NCBI RefSeq assembly: GCF_900089455.2
Contig: NZ_LT907988.1
Location: forward strand, 2,480,001-2,544,000
Length of the DNA: 64,000 nucleotides
Direction of reading: 5' to 3'
DNA from: Orrella dioscoreae
GTDB taxonomy: Bacteria > Pseudomonadota > Gammaproteobacteria > Burkholderiales > Burkholderiaceae_B
This document shows positions 25,528 through 34,379 of this stretch, piece by piece. The position numbers and the translations under genes were made by a program. The notes beneath the pieces were generated by a model. That model was not told the DNA's origin and made no database searches. It was given only the letters and a program-made list of their open reading frames with translations. Every line of letters starts with the position of its first letter. Positions within the stretch are counted from its first letter, which is position 1.

Positions 25528-25555
25528 GGCAAGCAGGCGGAACAGCCTGCTTGCC
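25528..25555. repeat. 11-6-11 inverted repeat between two MFS genes
   Basis: GGCAAGCAGGC-GGAACA-GCCTGCTTGCC is a perfect inverted repeat, with GGTACC copies further out on both sides (near 25515 and 25560). It lies in the 79-base space upstream of one MFS gene and downstream of the other. No T-run follows on either strand, so a Rho-independent stop is doubtful; a regulator site or leader hairpin is possible. Confidence 0.45.
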
Positions 25556-25587
25556 GATGGTACCGAAAAACCGCCTTGGCGCGGCGT

Positions 25588-26841
25588 TTAACCCTTGGGG
25601 CTGGCTTCCTCGTAGCGGTCCACGGTGCGCAGCGGCTTGAAGATCCGCGTCCAGGCGGCCACCACGCCCAGCGTGCAGAGGCTGCCCAGCACGGCTGCCG
25701 GCACCGCGCCAACGGCGGCGGCACTGGTGCCCGCGCGGAACTCCCCCAGCTCGTTGGACGAGCCGATGAAGAGCATGTTCACGGCGTTCACCCGCCCGCG
25801 CATCTCATCGGGCGTGGAGAACTGCACCAATGCGCCACGGATGTAGACGCTGACCATGTCCGCCGCGCCCGCCACGGCCAGCGCCGCGAAGGACAGCCAG
25901 AACCAGGTCGAGAGCGAGAACACCAGGTTCGCCAGGCCGAAGATGGCGACGGCCAGGAACATGCGGGCGCCCACCTTGCGCTGCAGCGGCCGCACGCTGA
26001 GGATCACGCCCGCCACGACTTCCCCCATGGCCATGGCGCTGCGCAGCGCGCCCAGCCCTTCGGGCCCGACGTGCAGGACCTCGGCCGCGTAGATGGGCAG
26101 CAAGGCGACCACGCCGCCCAGCAGCACCGCGAAGAGATCGAGCGAGATGGTGCCCAGGATGATGGGACGCGTGCGGATGAAGACGATGCCCGCGCCGAAG
26201 CGTTGCCACATCGTGCCCACCGCCGCGGCACGGGCCGAGGCGTATGTCGTGGTGACGAGCATGAGCAGCAGCGCCCCCACGACGAACGCGCCCAGGCAGA
26301 CGGCGTAGGTCAGTTCGCCGCCGCCCGTGGCATACAGCACGCCGCCCATCACGGGGCTGGCGATGCTGGCCACGCGCATGATCATCATGTTGGTGGCGAT
26401 GGCCTGGGCCAGTTGCGCGCGCGGGACGATCTGCGGCAGCAGGCTCTGCATGGCCGGACCGCCGAAGGCCCGCGCGCAGCCGAACAGCACCAGCACGGCA
26501 TAGATGCCCGCGACCCCCGCGTGGCCGTGGCCGGACAGCCACCACAGCATGGCGCTGCACACGCCCGACACGGTCCAGCTGACCATGAGGATGTGGCGGC
26601 GGTTGTAGCGGTCGATCAGGTCGCCTGCCGGCAGCAGCAGGCACAGCATGGGCAGGAACTGGGCCAGGCCCACATAGGCCAGCGAGAGCGGTTCACGGGT
26701 CAGGTCATAGACCTGCCAGGCCACGACGACCGCCTGGACCTGCTGCGCGAAAAGCGCCAGGACGCGCGCGCCAAGAAAGGCAATGAAACCGGTGTGGTGG
26801 GAAAGACTGGGCGCGGCGGGAGGCTGGGCGGGTGGGGTCAC
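25588..26841 (-). CDS. MFS transporter, EntS-like exporter group
   Basis: 417 residues from GTG 26841 (no ATG precedes the first helix; the ribosome site is weak). Twelve membrane helices; GDLIDRYNRRHILMVS is the MFS loop 2-3 signature. PRAQLAQAIATNMMIMRVASIASPVMGGVLY and DEMRGRVNAVNMLFIGSSNELGEFRAGT resemble the enterobactin exporter (EntS) and related multidrug groups. Such proteins export small molecules by proton antiport. It is the upstream neighbour of another MFS gene on the same strand, but they are separated by an inverted repeat and probably not a functional pair. Confidence 0.82.
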   Translation of the reverse strand: MTPPAQPPAAPSLSHHTGFIAFLGARVLALFAQQVQAVVVAWQVYDLTREPLSLAYVGLAQFLPMLCLLLPAGDLIDRYNRRHILMVSWTVSGVCSAMLWWLSGHGHAGVAGIYAVLVLFGCARAFGGPAMQSLLPQIVPRAQLAQAIATNMMIMRVASIASPVMGGVLYATGGGELTYAVCLGAFVVGALLLMLVTTTYASARAAAVGTMWQRFGAGIVFIRTRPIILGTISLDLFAVLLGGVVALLPIYAAEVLHVGPEGLGALRSAMAMGEVVAGVILSVRPLQRKVGARMFLAVAIFGLANLVFSLSTWFWLSFAALAVAGAADMVSVYIRGALVQFSTPDEMRGRVNAVNMLFIGSSNELGEFRAGTSAAAVGAVPAAVLGSLCTLGVVAAWTRIFKPLRTVDRYEEASPKG

Positions 26842-26947
26842 GACTGGGCGCCGCAAGGCGTCGGCGTAGCGGAAAAGCGCTAATACTACTCCCGCCGGGC
26901 TAACGAGATGCTGACGACTTTGTCGTTTCCGCCCGCCTCGCCCGCCT

Positions 26948-27943
26948 TCACTCCAGCTTGCCGATGCGCGCGACGGCCTGGGACAGGGCTGCAGAGTCTT
27001 CCTTCCAATACGCGTCGAATTCGGGCGCGTCCTGGTACAGCACCGGGCTGCCCGCGCCGGCGATCTGCTTGCGGAAGGCCTCGTCCCCGGCCACCGTGCG
27101 CAGGGCGTCACGCAGCCGCTGCACCACCTGCGCGGGCGTGCCGGCCAGGGCAAAGACGCCGGACCATTGCACGAAGTTCGCGTCCAGGCCTTGCGATCGC
27201 AGCGTCGGCACGGCGGGCAGGCTCTCCAGCGGCGCGCTGCCCCAGTGCGCCAGCGCCTTCACCCTGCCCGCCTCCACCAGTTGCCGCACGCTGGAGGGGC
27301 CGGTGGCCACCGCCTGCACCTGGCCGCCCAGCAAGGCTTGCACGGCCGGCCCCGCGCCGGTGAACGGCACATGCGTCATCTGGATGCCGGCGGCGTCCTG
27401 CAGCATGGCCATGGGCACGTGCATGGTGCCGTAGATGCCCGAACTGCCGTAGTTGATGGCGCCGGGCCTGGCCTTCGCCGCCGCCACGAACTCCTGCACG
27501 GTGGCCCAGGGCGCGTCGGCCCGCACCACCAGCACGGTGGGGTCGGCGGTGATGCGCGCCACCGCCACGAACTGGTCCAGTTGATAGGCAGGCTTGCGCG
27601 CCAGCACGCGATCGGCGGCGGGCAGGATCGAAATGGAGGACAGGCTGAGCAGCAGGGTGTAGCCGTCGGGCTGCGCGCGCGCGGCCTGGGCGATGCCGAT
27701 GCCGCCCCCTGCCCCGCCCTTGTTCTCGATGACCACCGGCTGGCCGAGTTCCTTGCCCAGCGCCTGGGCCAGCGGCCGGGCCACGGTGTCGGCCACCCCG
27801 CCGGGCGGGAACGGCACGATCATCGTGATGGGGCGATCCGGATAAGCGCCCTGCCCCAGGGCGGGCCAGGCGCAGGCGGCCAGCGTGGCTGCGGCGAGCA
27901 GGCGGGCTGCGGCCCGCGCCGGGAAAAACGCGTCTGTCTTCAT
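26948..27943 (-). CDS. Bug-family tripartite tricarboxylate receptor
   Basis: 331 residues with a signal peptide to about GQGA (residue 33). The mature start YPDRPITMIVPFPPGGVADTVARP, DGYTLLLSLSS, INYGSSGIYGTMH and MTHVPFTGAGPAVQALL are Bug hallmarks. It should bind an organic acid in the periplasm. It lies 69 bases downstream of a fumarylacetoacetate-hydrolase-family gene on the same strand; the pair probably handles one acid and is faced by a GntR regulator. Confidence 0.88.
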   Translation of the reverse strand: MKTDAFFPARAAARLLAAATLAACAWPALGQGAYPDRPITMIVPFPPGGVADTVARPLAQALGKELGQPVVIENKGGAGGGIGIAQAARAQPDGYTLLLSLSSISILPAADRVLARKPAYQLDQFVAVARITADPTVLVVRADAPWATVQEFVAAAKARPGAINYGSSGIYGTMHVPMAMLQDAAGIQMTHVPFTGAGPAVQALLGGQVQAVATGPSSVRQLVEAGRVKALAHWGSAPLESLPAVPTLRSQGLDANFVQWSGVFALAGTPAQVVQRLRDALRTVAGDEAFRKQIAGAGSPVLYQDAPEFDAYWKEDSAALSQAVARIGKLE

Positions 27944-28012
27944 GTCTCTCTCCAGTGTCGGCCCGGCCCCGTACGTTGCGGTGGCCGTGGCGCTGTGGGT
28001 CGCGGGCGTGGT

Positions 28013-28882
28013 CTACACGCAGCGGTTCTCGATCTGGCCGATGCCGTCGATCTCGATGCGCACGACGTCGCCAGGCTTCAGGTAGGTGGGCGGCGTCAGG
28101 CCCATGCCGACGCCCGCCGGCGTGCCGGTGGCGATCACGTCGCCCGGCAACAGCGTGATGCCGCGCGAGCAGGTTTCGATGAGCGTGGGGATGTCGAAGA
28201 TGAGGTCGGTCGTGCGGCCGTCCTGGCGCGCGCTGCCGTTGACCCAGCAACGCACCCGGGTATCGGTGCCATCGAGTTCATCGGCGGTGACCAGCCAGGG
28301 CCCCATGGGGCAGAAGGTGTCGAAGGACTTGCCCAGGTCCCATTGCTGGTGCCGCATCTGCACGTCGCGCGCCGTGACGTCGTTGACGATGGTGTAGCCA
28401 AACACGTGCGACAGCGCCTCGCCGCGCGAGATGTTGCGGCCGGGCTTGCCGATCACCACGGCCAGTTCGGCCTCGTAGTCGATCTTGTCGGAGATGCCCG
28501 CGGGCAGGTGGATGTCATCGCGAGGTCCCACGACGGTCTGCGGCACCTTGGTGAAGACGATGGGCCAGGACTCGGGATTGGCGTCATTGCCCTTGAACAC
28601 CGAGTCGGACAGTTCCTTGGCGTGGTCACGGTAGTTGCGGCCCACGCAGAACAGGTTGCGGCGCTGCGCGGGCAGTGGCGCTTCGTGCTGGACCTGGTCC
28701 CAGGCGTAGGCCTCGCCCACCGTGGCGGGCAAGGGCTTGCCGGCCGCCAGCGCGTCGATGACGGCCAATGCGCCGCCGGCCGCCTGCTCGGGGGGAAAGT
28801 CCAGGGCGCTGACGGTCTTGCCGTCGTTCGACACCAGGCCGACCTTGCGCGCGCCGCCGGCGCGAAATACCGCGATTCTCAT
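28013..28882 (-). CDS. Fumarylacetoacetate hydrolase family protein
   Basis: 289 residues from ATG 28882 with GAGGAG eight bases upstream. The C-terminal 210 residues are an FAH domain: NLFCVGRNYRDHAKE, metal ligands in DYEAELAVVIG (Glu, Glu) and DVTARDVQ (Asp), and GDVIATGTPAGVGMG near the end. Members are Mg2+-dependent hydrolases, hydratases or decarboxylases of 2-oxo acids (UGL/HpcE type). Divergent from the FCD-type GntR gene at 29162; copies of one 16-base sequence lie before both genes. Confidence 0.88.
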   Translation of the reverse strand: MRIAVFRAGGARKVGLVSNDGKTVSALDFPPEQAAGGALAVIDALAAGKPLPATVGEAYAWDQVQHEAPLPAQRRNLFCVGRNYRDHAKELSDSVFKGNDANPESWPIVFTKVPQTVVGPRDDIHLPAGISDKIDYEAELAVVIGKPGRNISRGEALSHVFGYTIVNDVTARDVQMRHQQWDLGKSFDTFCPMGPWLVTADELDGTDTRVRCWVNGSARQDGRTTDLIFDIPTLIETCSRGITLLPGDVIATGTPAGVGMGLTPPTYLKPGDVVRIEIDGIGQIENRCV

Positions 28883-28970
28883 GCTTGCTCCTCGTCGTCC
28901 AGGCGGGCCCGCCGAGTGCCGGCCCTCACCTTGCGTGGAAACCAGGCTAGGACCAATGTTCTTTATCGTC

Positions 28971-28986
28971 AATACCAAAAAATACC
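28971..28986 (-). promoter_or_regulatory. GntR operator copy 1
   Basis: Read on the minus strand this is GGTATTTTTTGGTATT, matching 14 of 16 bases of the site at 29093-29108 on the plus strand. It lies 89 bases before the FAH gene start and contains two GGTATT repeats ten bases apart, about one helical turn. Confidence 0.5.
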
Positions 28987-29092
28987 TAATCAATGGATTG
29001 GCACTTGAATGGTTTCATTCAAGCCAGACGGGAAGCCGCGGCATTGTTGGGGTAAGGGGCAATGGCGCTGAGTTTTCCCCGCTGGCCAGATT

Positions 29093-29108
29093 GGCATTTT
29101 TTGGTATC
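29093..29108 (+). promoter_or_regulatory. GntR operator copy 2
   Basis: GGCATTTTTTGGTATC, 54 bases before the GntR gene start, repeats the site at 28971-28986 in opposite orientation. One copy before each of two divergent genes suggests joint control by the GntR product. Confidence 0.5.
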
Positions 29109-29161
29109 ATCCCGCTCACCCTTCCACTCTGATTCCAGATACCAGGACAGCCAGGCATCCC

Positions 29162-29833
29162 ATGGACAAGGCCGCGACGCTGCGCGAACACGTGCATCAA
29201 CAATTGCGCTCCGGCGCCTGGGCGCCAGGCCATCGCCTGCCCACCGAGCGTGCGCTGGGCGAGCAATTCGGCCTGAGCCGTTCCACGGTGCGGCGCGCGC
29301 TGGCCGAGTTGAAGGCGCGCGGCCTCATCGTGCAGACCGTGGGCAGCGGCACCTATGTCAGCGATCCGGCCGCGCCCGCGGATGCGGCCGAAGCCTTGCG
29401 CGACGAGGCCGCCACGACCAGCCCTGCCCAGCTCATGGCCGCGCGCGTGGCCCTGGAGCCCGCCATCGTGGGCATGGTGGTGCAGCACGCCACGCCGGCC
29501 GATTTCGCGCACATGCGGCATTGCTGCGAAGAGGCCGAGGCCGCGACCAGCTTCGAGGCCTTCGAGGTATGGGATGGGCGCCTGCACGAGGCCATCGCGG
29601 CCGCCACCCACAATCCCTTCATCGACAGCGTCTTCCGCCTGATGAACGCGGCGCGTTCCCACGCCTCGTGGGGCGCCTTGAAGCGCCGCAGCCTGACGCC
29701 TGAGCGCAGGCTGGCCTATCAGCGCGAGCATCGTGAACTGGTCGAGGCCCTGGCCGACAGGGATGCGGCACGCGCCACCGACTGCGCGCGCCGGCACCTG
29801 GTGCACGTGCGCGAGAACCTGCTGGGCGATTGA
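29162..29833 (+). CDS. GntR-family (FadR/FCD) transcriptional regulator
   Basis: 223 residues: winged HTH at about 5-70 (LPTERALGEQFGLSRSTVRRALAELKARGLI) and an all-helical FCD effector domain with Asp/His metal ligands (WDGRLHEAIAAATHN, then REHRELVEAL). Such regulators respond to organic acids. It is divergent from the FAH hydrolase and Bug genes. The downstream permease gene cycA is 153 bases away. Confidence 0.9.
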   Translation: MDKAATLREHVHQQLRSGAWAPGHRLPTERALGEQFGLSRSTVRRALAELKARGLIVQTVGSGTYVSDPAAPADAAEALRDEAATTSPAQLMAARVALEPAIVGMVVQHATPADFAHMRHCCEEAEAATSFEAFEVWDGRLHEAIAAATHNPFIDSVFRLMNAARSHASWGALKRRSLTPERRLAYQREHRELVEALADRDAARATDCARRHLVHVRENLLGD

Positions 29834-29986
29834 GCCCCGGTGGCCCGCCAGGCCGCATGGATCCTGACTTTCAGCTGAACGGATGCGCCCGGTCGGCGTG
29901 GTATGTTGTCGCCCTTTCGCATGATCCGCGCGCAGCCGGCGGTCCTGACTGGACGTCCAGGCTGCCGCTGTTTCCGGAGACACCCC

Positions 29987-31387
29987 GTGGCACCGCAGTC
30001 CGGTCACCGAGACCCTGATTCCTCCCATCTGCAGCGCAATCTCTCGAATCGGCACATCCAGCTCATCGCCATTGGCGGGGCCATCGGCACCGGCCTCTTC
30101 ATGGGCTCGGGCAAGACCATCAGCCTGGCCGGCCCGTCGGTCATCCTGGTCTATCTCATCATCGGCGTGATGCTGTTCTTCGTCATGCGGGCGATGGGCG
30201 AGCTGCTGCTCTCCAACCTGCAATACAAGTCCTTCATCGATTTCTCGTCCGACCTGCTGGGCCCGTGGGCGGGCTTCTTCATGGGCTGGACCTACTGGTT
30301 CTGCTGGATCATCACGGCAATCGCCGACGTCATCGCGATCGCCGCCTATATGCAGTTCTGGTTCCCCGACCTGCCGCAGTGGGTGCCGGCGCTGGCCTGC
30401 GTGGGCCTGCTGCTGTCGCTGAACCTGCTGACCGTGAAGCTCTTCGGCGAGATCGAGTTCTGGTTCGCCATGATCAAGATCGTGGCCATCGTGGCGCTGG
30501 TGGGCACGGGGCTCTTCATGGCCTATTCCGCATTCGTGGCGCCCAGCGGCCGGGTGGCGGGGCTGTCCAATCTGTGGAATGACGGCGGGTTCTTCCCCAA
30601 CGGCATGATGGGCTTCTTCGCCGGTTTCCAGATAGCGGTCTTCGCCTTCGTGGGCATCGAGCTGGTGGGCACGACGGCGGCGGAAGCGCGTGACCCCGAG
30701 CGCACGCTGCCGCGCGCCATCAACTCCATTCCCGTGCGCATCGTCATCTTCTATGTGATGGCGCTGGTGGCCATCATGGCGGTCACGCCCTGGCGCGACG
30801 TCGTGCCCAGCAAGAGCCCGTTCGTCGAGCTCTTCGTGCTGGCGGGCCTGCCGGCCGCCGCGGGCATCATCAATTTCGTGGTGCTGACCTCGGCGGCGTC
30901 ATCGGCCAACGGCGGCGTGTTCTCGACCAGCCGCATGCTGTACGGCCTGGCCGAGAAAGGCGACGCCCCTAGGCGGTTCGCCGTGCTCTCCCGCCGCCAC
31001 GTGCCGGCCAGCGGCTTGATGTTCTCCTGCATCTGCCTGCTCGGCGGCGCAGCGCTGATGTATGTGATTCCCGACCTGGTCGAAGCCTTCACGCTGGTCA
31101 CCACCGTGTCGGCCACGCTCTTCATGTTCGTGTGGTCGCTGATCCTGCTGTCCTACCTGGTCTATCGCAAGCAGCGCCCCGCCCTGCACGCGGCCTCGCG
31201 CTACAAGATGCCCGGCGGACGGTTCATGGCCTGCGCCTGCCTGGCATTCTTCGCCTTCATCGTGGTGTTGCTGCTGCTGGAGGCCGACACGCGCCAGGCG
31301 CTCTTCGTCGCCCCCTTGTGGTTCCTGTTGCTGGGCGTGGGCTACGCCGTCGCCAGGAAGCGTGCCATCCAGGGCCGGCCGGACTGA
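29987..31387 (+). CDS. cycA: D-serine/D-alanine/glycine:proton symporter CycA
   Basis: 466 residues (E. coli CycA 470) from GTG 29987, which follows CCGGAGA at a normal distance; upstream residues in frame are not CycA-like. About twelve membrane helices. Nearly the whole sequence follows E. coli CycA as I recall it: RNLSNRHIQLIAIGGAIGTG, LGPWAGFFMGWTYWFCW, LVGTTAAEARDPE, VVPSKSPFVELFVLAGLP and SYLVYRKQRP. It imports glycine, D-alanine, D-serine and D-cycloserine. No sign of co-regulation with its neighbours. Confidence 0.93.
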   Translation: MAPQSGHRDPDSSHLQRNLSNRHIQLIAIGGAIGTGLFMGSGKTISLAGPSVILVYLIIGVMLFFVMRAMGELLLSNLQYKSFIDFSSDLLGPWAGFFMGWTYWFCWIITAIADVIAIAAYMQFWFPDLPQWVPALACVGLLLSLNLLTVKLFGEIEFWFAMIKIVAIVALVGTGLFMAYSAFVAPSGRVAGLSNLWNDGGFFPNGMMGFFAGFQIAVFAFVGIELVGTTAAEARDPERTLPRAINSIPVRIVIFYVMALVAIMAVTPWRDVVPSKSPFVELFVLAGLPAAAGIINFVVLTSAASSANGGVFSTSRMLYGLAEKGDAPRRFAVLSRRHVPASGLMFSCICLLGGAALMYVIPDLVEAFTLVTTVSATLFMFVWSLILLSYLVYRKQRPALHAASRYKMPGGRFMACACLAFFAFIVVLLLLEADTRQALFVAPLWFLLLGVGYAVARKRAIQGRPD

Positions 31388-31411
31388 GCCCGGCCCCGGG
31401 GCGCGCCGGAC

Positions 31412-32380
31412 TCAGTCCTTCAGGTTGAGCTTGGGCACCAGGGTCTTGAAGGCTGCCGCCTGGCGGGCGATGTCGGCGGCGAAGGCGTCGCTGTCGGCAT
31501 AGGCAGGCGTCAGGTTCTGCTTGCGCAACGCCGCGTCGAACGTCGACGACTCCGAGATCTGGCGGGCCACCTCACGCCACTTCGCCACTGCCTCCGCCGG
31601 CGCCTGCCTGGGCAGGCCGATGCCGCGCCACACGCTGAACTGCAGGTCCATGCCCTTTTCCTTCAGCGTCGGGCTGTCCAGGCCCTGCACGCGCTGGTCG
31701 GCCATGACGGCCAGCGTGCGCAGCTTGCCGGTTTCCACGTGCTGGCGCAGTTCGGCGTAGGCCACGGTGGTGGCCTGCACGTCGCCGGCCAGCAATCCCA
31801 TGATGGCCGGCGATGAACCCTGGTAAGGCACATGCGTGAACTGCACGCCGCTGGCCTCGCCCAGCGCCGCGGCCGCCAGGTGCGGCACGGTGCCGATGCC
31901 CGCGTTCGAGATCGCCACGTTGCCGGGCTTCTTCCTGGCGTCGGCCAGGAACTCCTCCAGCGTCTTCCAGGGGGCATCGGCGCGCACGGTGACGGAGGAC
32001 GGATCGTCGGTGAAGCGCGCGATGGGCAGGAAGTCGTCCGCCGTGGTCTTGCCGATGCCCATCAAGGGCACCACCAGCATCTCGGTGGTCATGAGCACCG
32101 TGCGATAGCCATCGGGCTGGCCATTGGCCACATAGGCCCAGCCGATGGAACCGCTGGCCCCCGGACGGTTCAGCACCACCACGGGTTGCGGCATGAGCGG
32201 ACGCGCGACATCCGCGATCAGTCGCGCGGTGTTGTCGCTGCCGCCGCCGGGTTGATAGGCCACCATCAGTTCGATGGCGCGGGTCGGATAGGGGTCGGCC
32301 TGGGCGGCGGCGGGCAATGCCCCCAGGCCGGCGAGCAGCAGCGTGGCAAGCGCGCGCGGGGCGCGGAACAGCGTGGTCAT
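31412..32380 (-). CDS. Bug-family tripartite tricarboxylate receptor
   Basis: 322 residues, signal peptide to about AAQAD (residue 28). Mature start YPTRAIELMVAYQPGGGSDNTAR, DGYRTVLMTTEM, VAISNAGIGTVPHLAA and THVPYQGSSPAIMGLLAGD fit the Bug fold, although the usual VPF at the first strand is VAY. It lies 42 bases downstream of a DapA-like aldolase gene, so the two probably form an operon under the divergent GntR regulator at 33586. Confidence 0.87.
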   Translation of the reverse strand: MTTLFRAPRALATLLLAGLGALPAAAQADPYPTRAIELMVAYQPGGGSDNTARLIADVARPLMPQPVVVLNRPGASGSIGWAYVANGQPDGYRTVLMTTEMLVVPLMGIGKTTADDFLPIARFTDDPSSVTVRADAPWKTLEEFLADARKKPGNVAISNAGIGTVPHLAAAALGEASGVQFTHVPYQGSSPAIMGLLAGDVQATTVAYAELRQHVETGKLRTLAVMADQRVQGLDSPTLKEKGMDLQFSVWRGIGLPRQAPAEAVAKWREVARQISESSTFDAALRKQNLTPAYADSDAFAADIARQAAAFKTLVPKLNLKD

Positions 32381-32422
32381 GGTATTTCCCCTTGGATGTT
32401 ATGGATGGGTCGTGCCTGGGCT

Positions 32423-33328
32423 TCAGTCGTAGCCCAGCGCCTTCAGGTCCGCCAGGGTCTGGCGGGTGATCTGGATGGTGCGCTCGCGTTCGGCGCCGGT
32501 GAGCGCCAGGCGCGGCGCCTTGACGGTTTCGGCGCTGCCGGTGATCAGGTGCTCGGCCAGCTTGATGTGCTGCACCAGCTTGACCACGGTGTCCAGGTGG
32601 AAGAGCGGCGTCAGGGCCGCGTACAGCTTGCGGGCCTGGGCAAAATCGCCGGCGATGGCGAGGTCCAGCAGTTGCACGGACTGGCGCGGCAAGGCATTGG
32701 CCATGCCCGAGACCCAGGCCTGGGCGCCCAGCGCCACGCTTTCCACGATCAGGTCATCCACGCCGCAGACCACCGCCAGGCGGTCGCCGAAGCGCGAGAT
32801 CAGATCGGTCACGCGCGTCGTGTCATAAGACTCTTCCTTGATGGCGACGATGGTGGGGGCCGCCAGCAAGTCGGCCACCACGTCCGGGCGCAGGTCCACG
32901 CCGTAGCCGCGCGGATTGTTGTAGAGCAGGATCTCCAGGCGGCTGGCGGCGGCCACCGTCTTGTAGAACGCGATGGTCTCGGCGTCGTCCGATTTGTAGG
33001 TCAGGCCGGGAAAGACCATCAGGCCGTCCACGCCGATCTTCTCGGCTTCACGGGCATAGGCCACGGCCTTCTCGGTGCTGGTCTCGGCCAGGCCGGAGAT
33101 CACGGGCACGCGGCCGCGCACGGTTTCCTTCGCGGTGCGCAGGACGGTCAGCTTTTCCTCGGGCGAAAGCTGGGCGTTCTCGCCCACCATGCCCATCATC
33201 ACCACGCCGGCCACGCCGTTCTCGATCAGGCGTTCCAGGCCCTGGCGGATCGCGTCCAGGTCCAGGGCGCCGTCGGCCTTGAGCTTGGTGGTGACGGCGG
33301 GGAATACGCCTTTCCACTGGATCGTCAT
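32423..33328 (-). CDS. Dihydrodipicolinate synthase-family aldolase/dehydratase
   Basis: 301 residues from ATG 33328. A DapA-type (beta/alpha)8 barrel: GVVMMGMVGENAQLSPEEK at the pyruvate-carboxylate site, YNNPRGYGVDL with the conserved tyrosine, and the Schiff-base lysine in IVAIKEES. Neighbours (Bug receptor, GntR) show it is catabolic rather than the lysine-pathway DapA. Likely reactions are aldol cleavage of a 2-oxo-acid or dehydration of a 2-keto-3-deoxy acid. Two copies of a 12-bp palindrome lie in the divergent space upstream. Confidence 0.85.
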   Translation of the reverse strand: MTIQWKGVFPAVTTKLKADGALDLDAIRQGLERLIENGVAGVVMMGMVGENAQLSPEEKLTVLRTAKETVRGRVPVISGLAETSTEKAVAYAREAEKIGVDGLMVFPGLTYKSDDAETIAFYKTVAAASRLEILLYNNPRGYGVDLRPDVVADLLAAPTIVAIKEESYDTTRVTDLISRFGDRLAVVCGVDDLIVESVALGAQAWVSGMANALPRQSVQLLDLAIAGDFAQARKLYAALTPLFHLDTVVKLVQHIKLAEHLITGSAETVKAPRLALTGAERERTIQITRQTLADLKALGYD

Positions 33329-33370
33329 GTTGTCTTCCTTTCTTGGTTTGTATGGGATTTTTCGTGAACA

Positions 33371-33386
33371 ATATATTGGATCCAAT
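33371..33386. promoter_or_regulatory. GntR operator copy 1 (ATTGGATCCAAT)
   Basis: ATATATTGGATCCAAT, holding the perfect 12-bp palindrome ATTGGATCCAAT at 33375-33386, lies 43 bases before the aldolase gene start. The same 16 bases recur in inverse orientation at 33489-33504. Confidence 0.65.
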
Positions 33387-33488
33387 TTGAGGGATCAAGA
33401 AAAATGCCGCGATGGGCGGCGGGTTTTCGGCATCCAGGCACCTTTCCGGTCCGCGTCGGACTTGCGGGTCTGTCCGGATCGGCTGAAC

Positions 33489-33504
33489 ATTGGATCCAAT
33501 ATAT
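33489..33504. promoter_or_regulatory. GntR operator copy 2 (ATTGGATCCAAT)
   Basis: ATTGGATCCAATATAT, the exact reverse complement of the site at 33371-33386, lies 81 bases before the GntR gene. The palindrome resembles FCD-type GntR operators (ATTGGATCCAAT-like) and probably controls both divergent transcripts. Confidence 0.65.
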
Positions 33505-33585
33505 AATCGAACCTTACACGCAAGCATGGCCGCGGCAACACTCGGGATAACCCTGATGCGTCTGCCGCCCAGAAGACGACGAGAC

Positions 33586-34269
33586 ATGGAACTGGACACC
33601 CTCCCCGCGCAAGCCCCCGGCCGCCTGGTGCGCAAGACCACCGTGGAACTGGTCGTGGACGCCCTGCGCGCCCGCATCCTGTCGGGCCAGCTGGCGCCCG
33701 GCCAGCCCCTGCGCCAGGAGGCCCTGGCCGATGACCTGGGCGTGAGCCGTATCCCCGTGCGCGAGGCGATCCGGCTGCTCAGCGCCGAAGGCCTGGCGGA
33801 CCTGGTGCCGCACAAGGGCGCCTATGTCTCCACCCTGTCGCCCGGCGAAGTGCAGGAGCTCTTCGACCTGCGCCTGCGCATCGAACCCTGGCTGATCCAC
33901 GAAGCCGCGCCCGTGATTCCGGAGGCTGCCCTGCGCCAGGCCGAGGCGATGCTGGGCGCCATGGACGAGGCGCAGGATGCCGACTGGGGCCGGTTGAACC
34001 GCGACTTCCATGAACTCCTGTACCGCCCGGCGGGCCGCGCCACGGCCATGAACATCGTGCGTTCGCTGCATGAAAAATCGGAACGCTATTTCCGCCTGCA
34101 GGTGTTCAACGCGCCCATCAAGCAGCAGGCGCGCGAGGAACACCTGGCCTTGATCGAACTCTGCCGCGCGCGGCAGGCCGATGCCGCGCAGGCCTTGCTG
34201 ACCCGTCACATCGAGGACGCGGCGCTGCAGATCCGCGGCATCATCGACCGCCTGATGAAGGACGGCTGA
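33586..34269 (+). CDS. GntR-family (FCD) transcriptional regulator
   Basis: 227 residues from ATG 33586 (ATG 33556 is possible). HTH at about 20-85 (LRQEALADDLGVSRIPVREAIRLLSAEGL) with the VPHKGAYV turn, then an FCD domain with metal-ligand helices (RLNRDFHELLYRPAGR, REEHLALIEL). It is divergent from the DapA-like aldolase and Bug receptor, its probable targets, through the two palindromic sites between them. Confidence 0.9.
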   Translation: MELDTLPAQAPGRLVRKTTVELVVDALRARILSGQLAPGQPLRQEALADDLGVSRIPVREAIRLLSAEGLADLVPHKGAYVSTLSPGEVQELFDLRLRIEPWLIHEAAPVIPEAALRQAEAMLGAMDEAQDADWGRLNRDFHELLYRPAGRATAMNIVRSLHEKSERYFRLQVFNAPIKQQAREEHLALIELCRARQADAAQALLTRHIEDAALQIRGIIDRLMKDG

Positions 34270-34379
34270 GCGGCTTGTCCCGGGCCCGGGCAGGGTCAAG
34301 CGGCCCGTCCCGTCCCTGCTGTGTTAGCGTGGGCCACGCGCCCACCGGGCGACACCCCAGAACAAGGAGGAGCAGGCAA

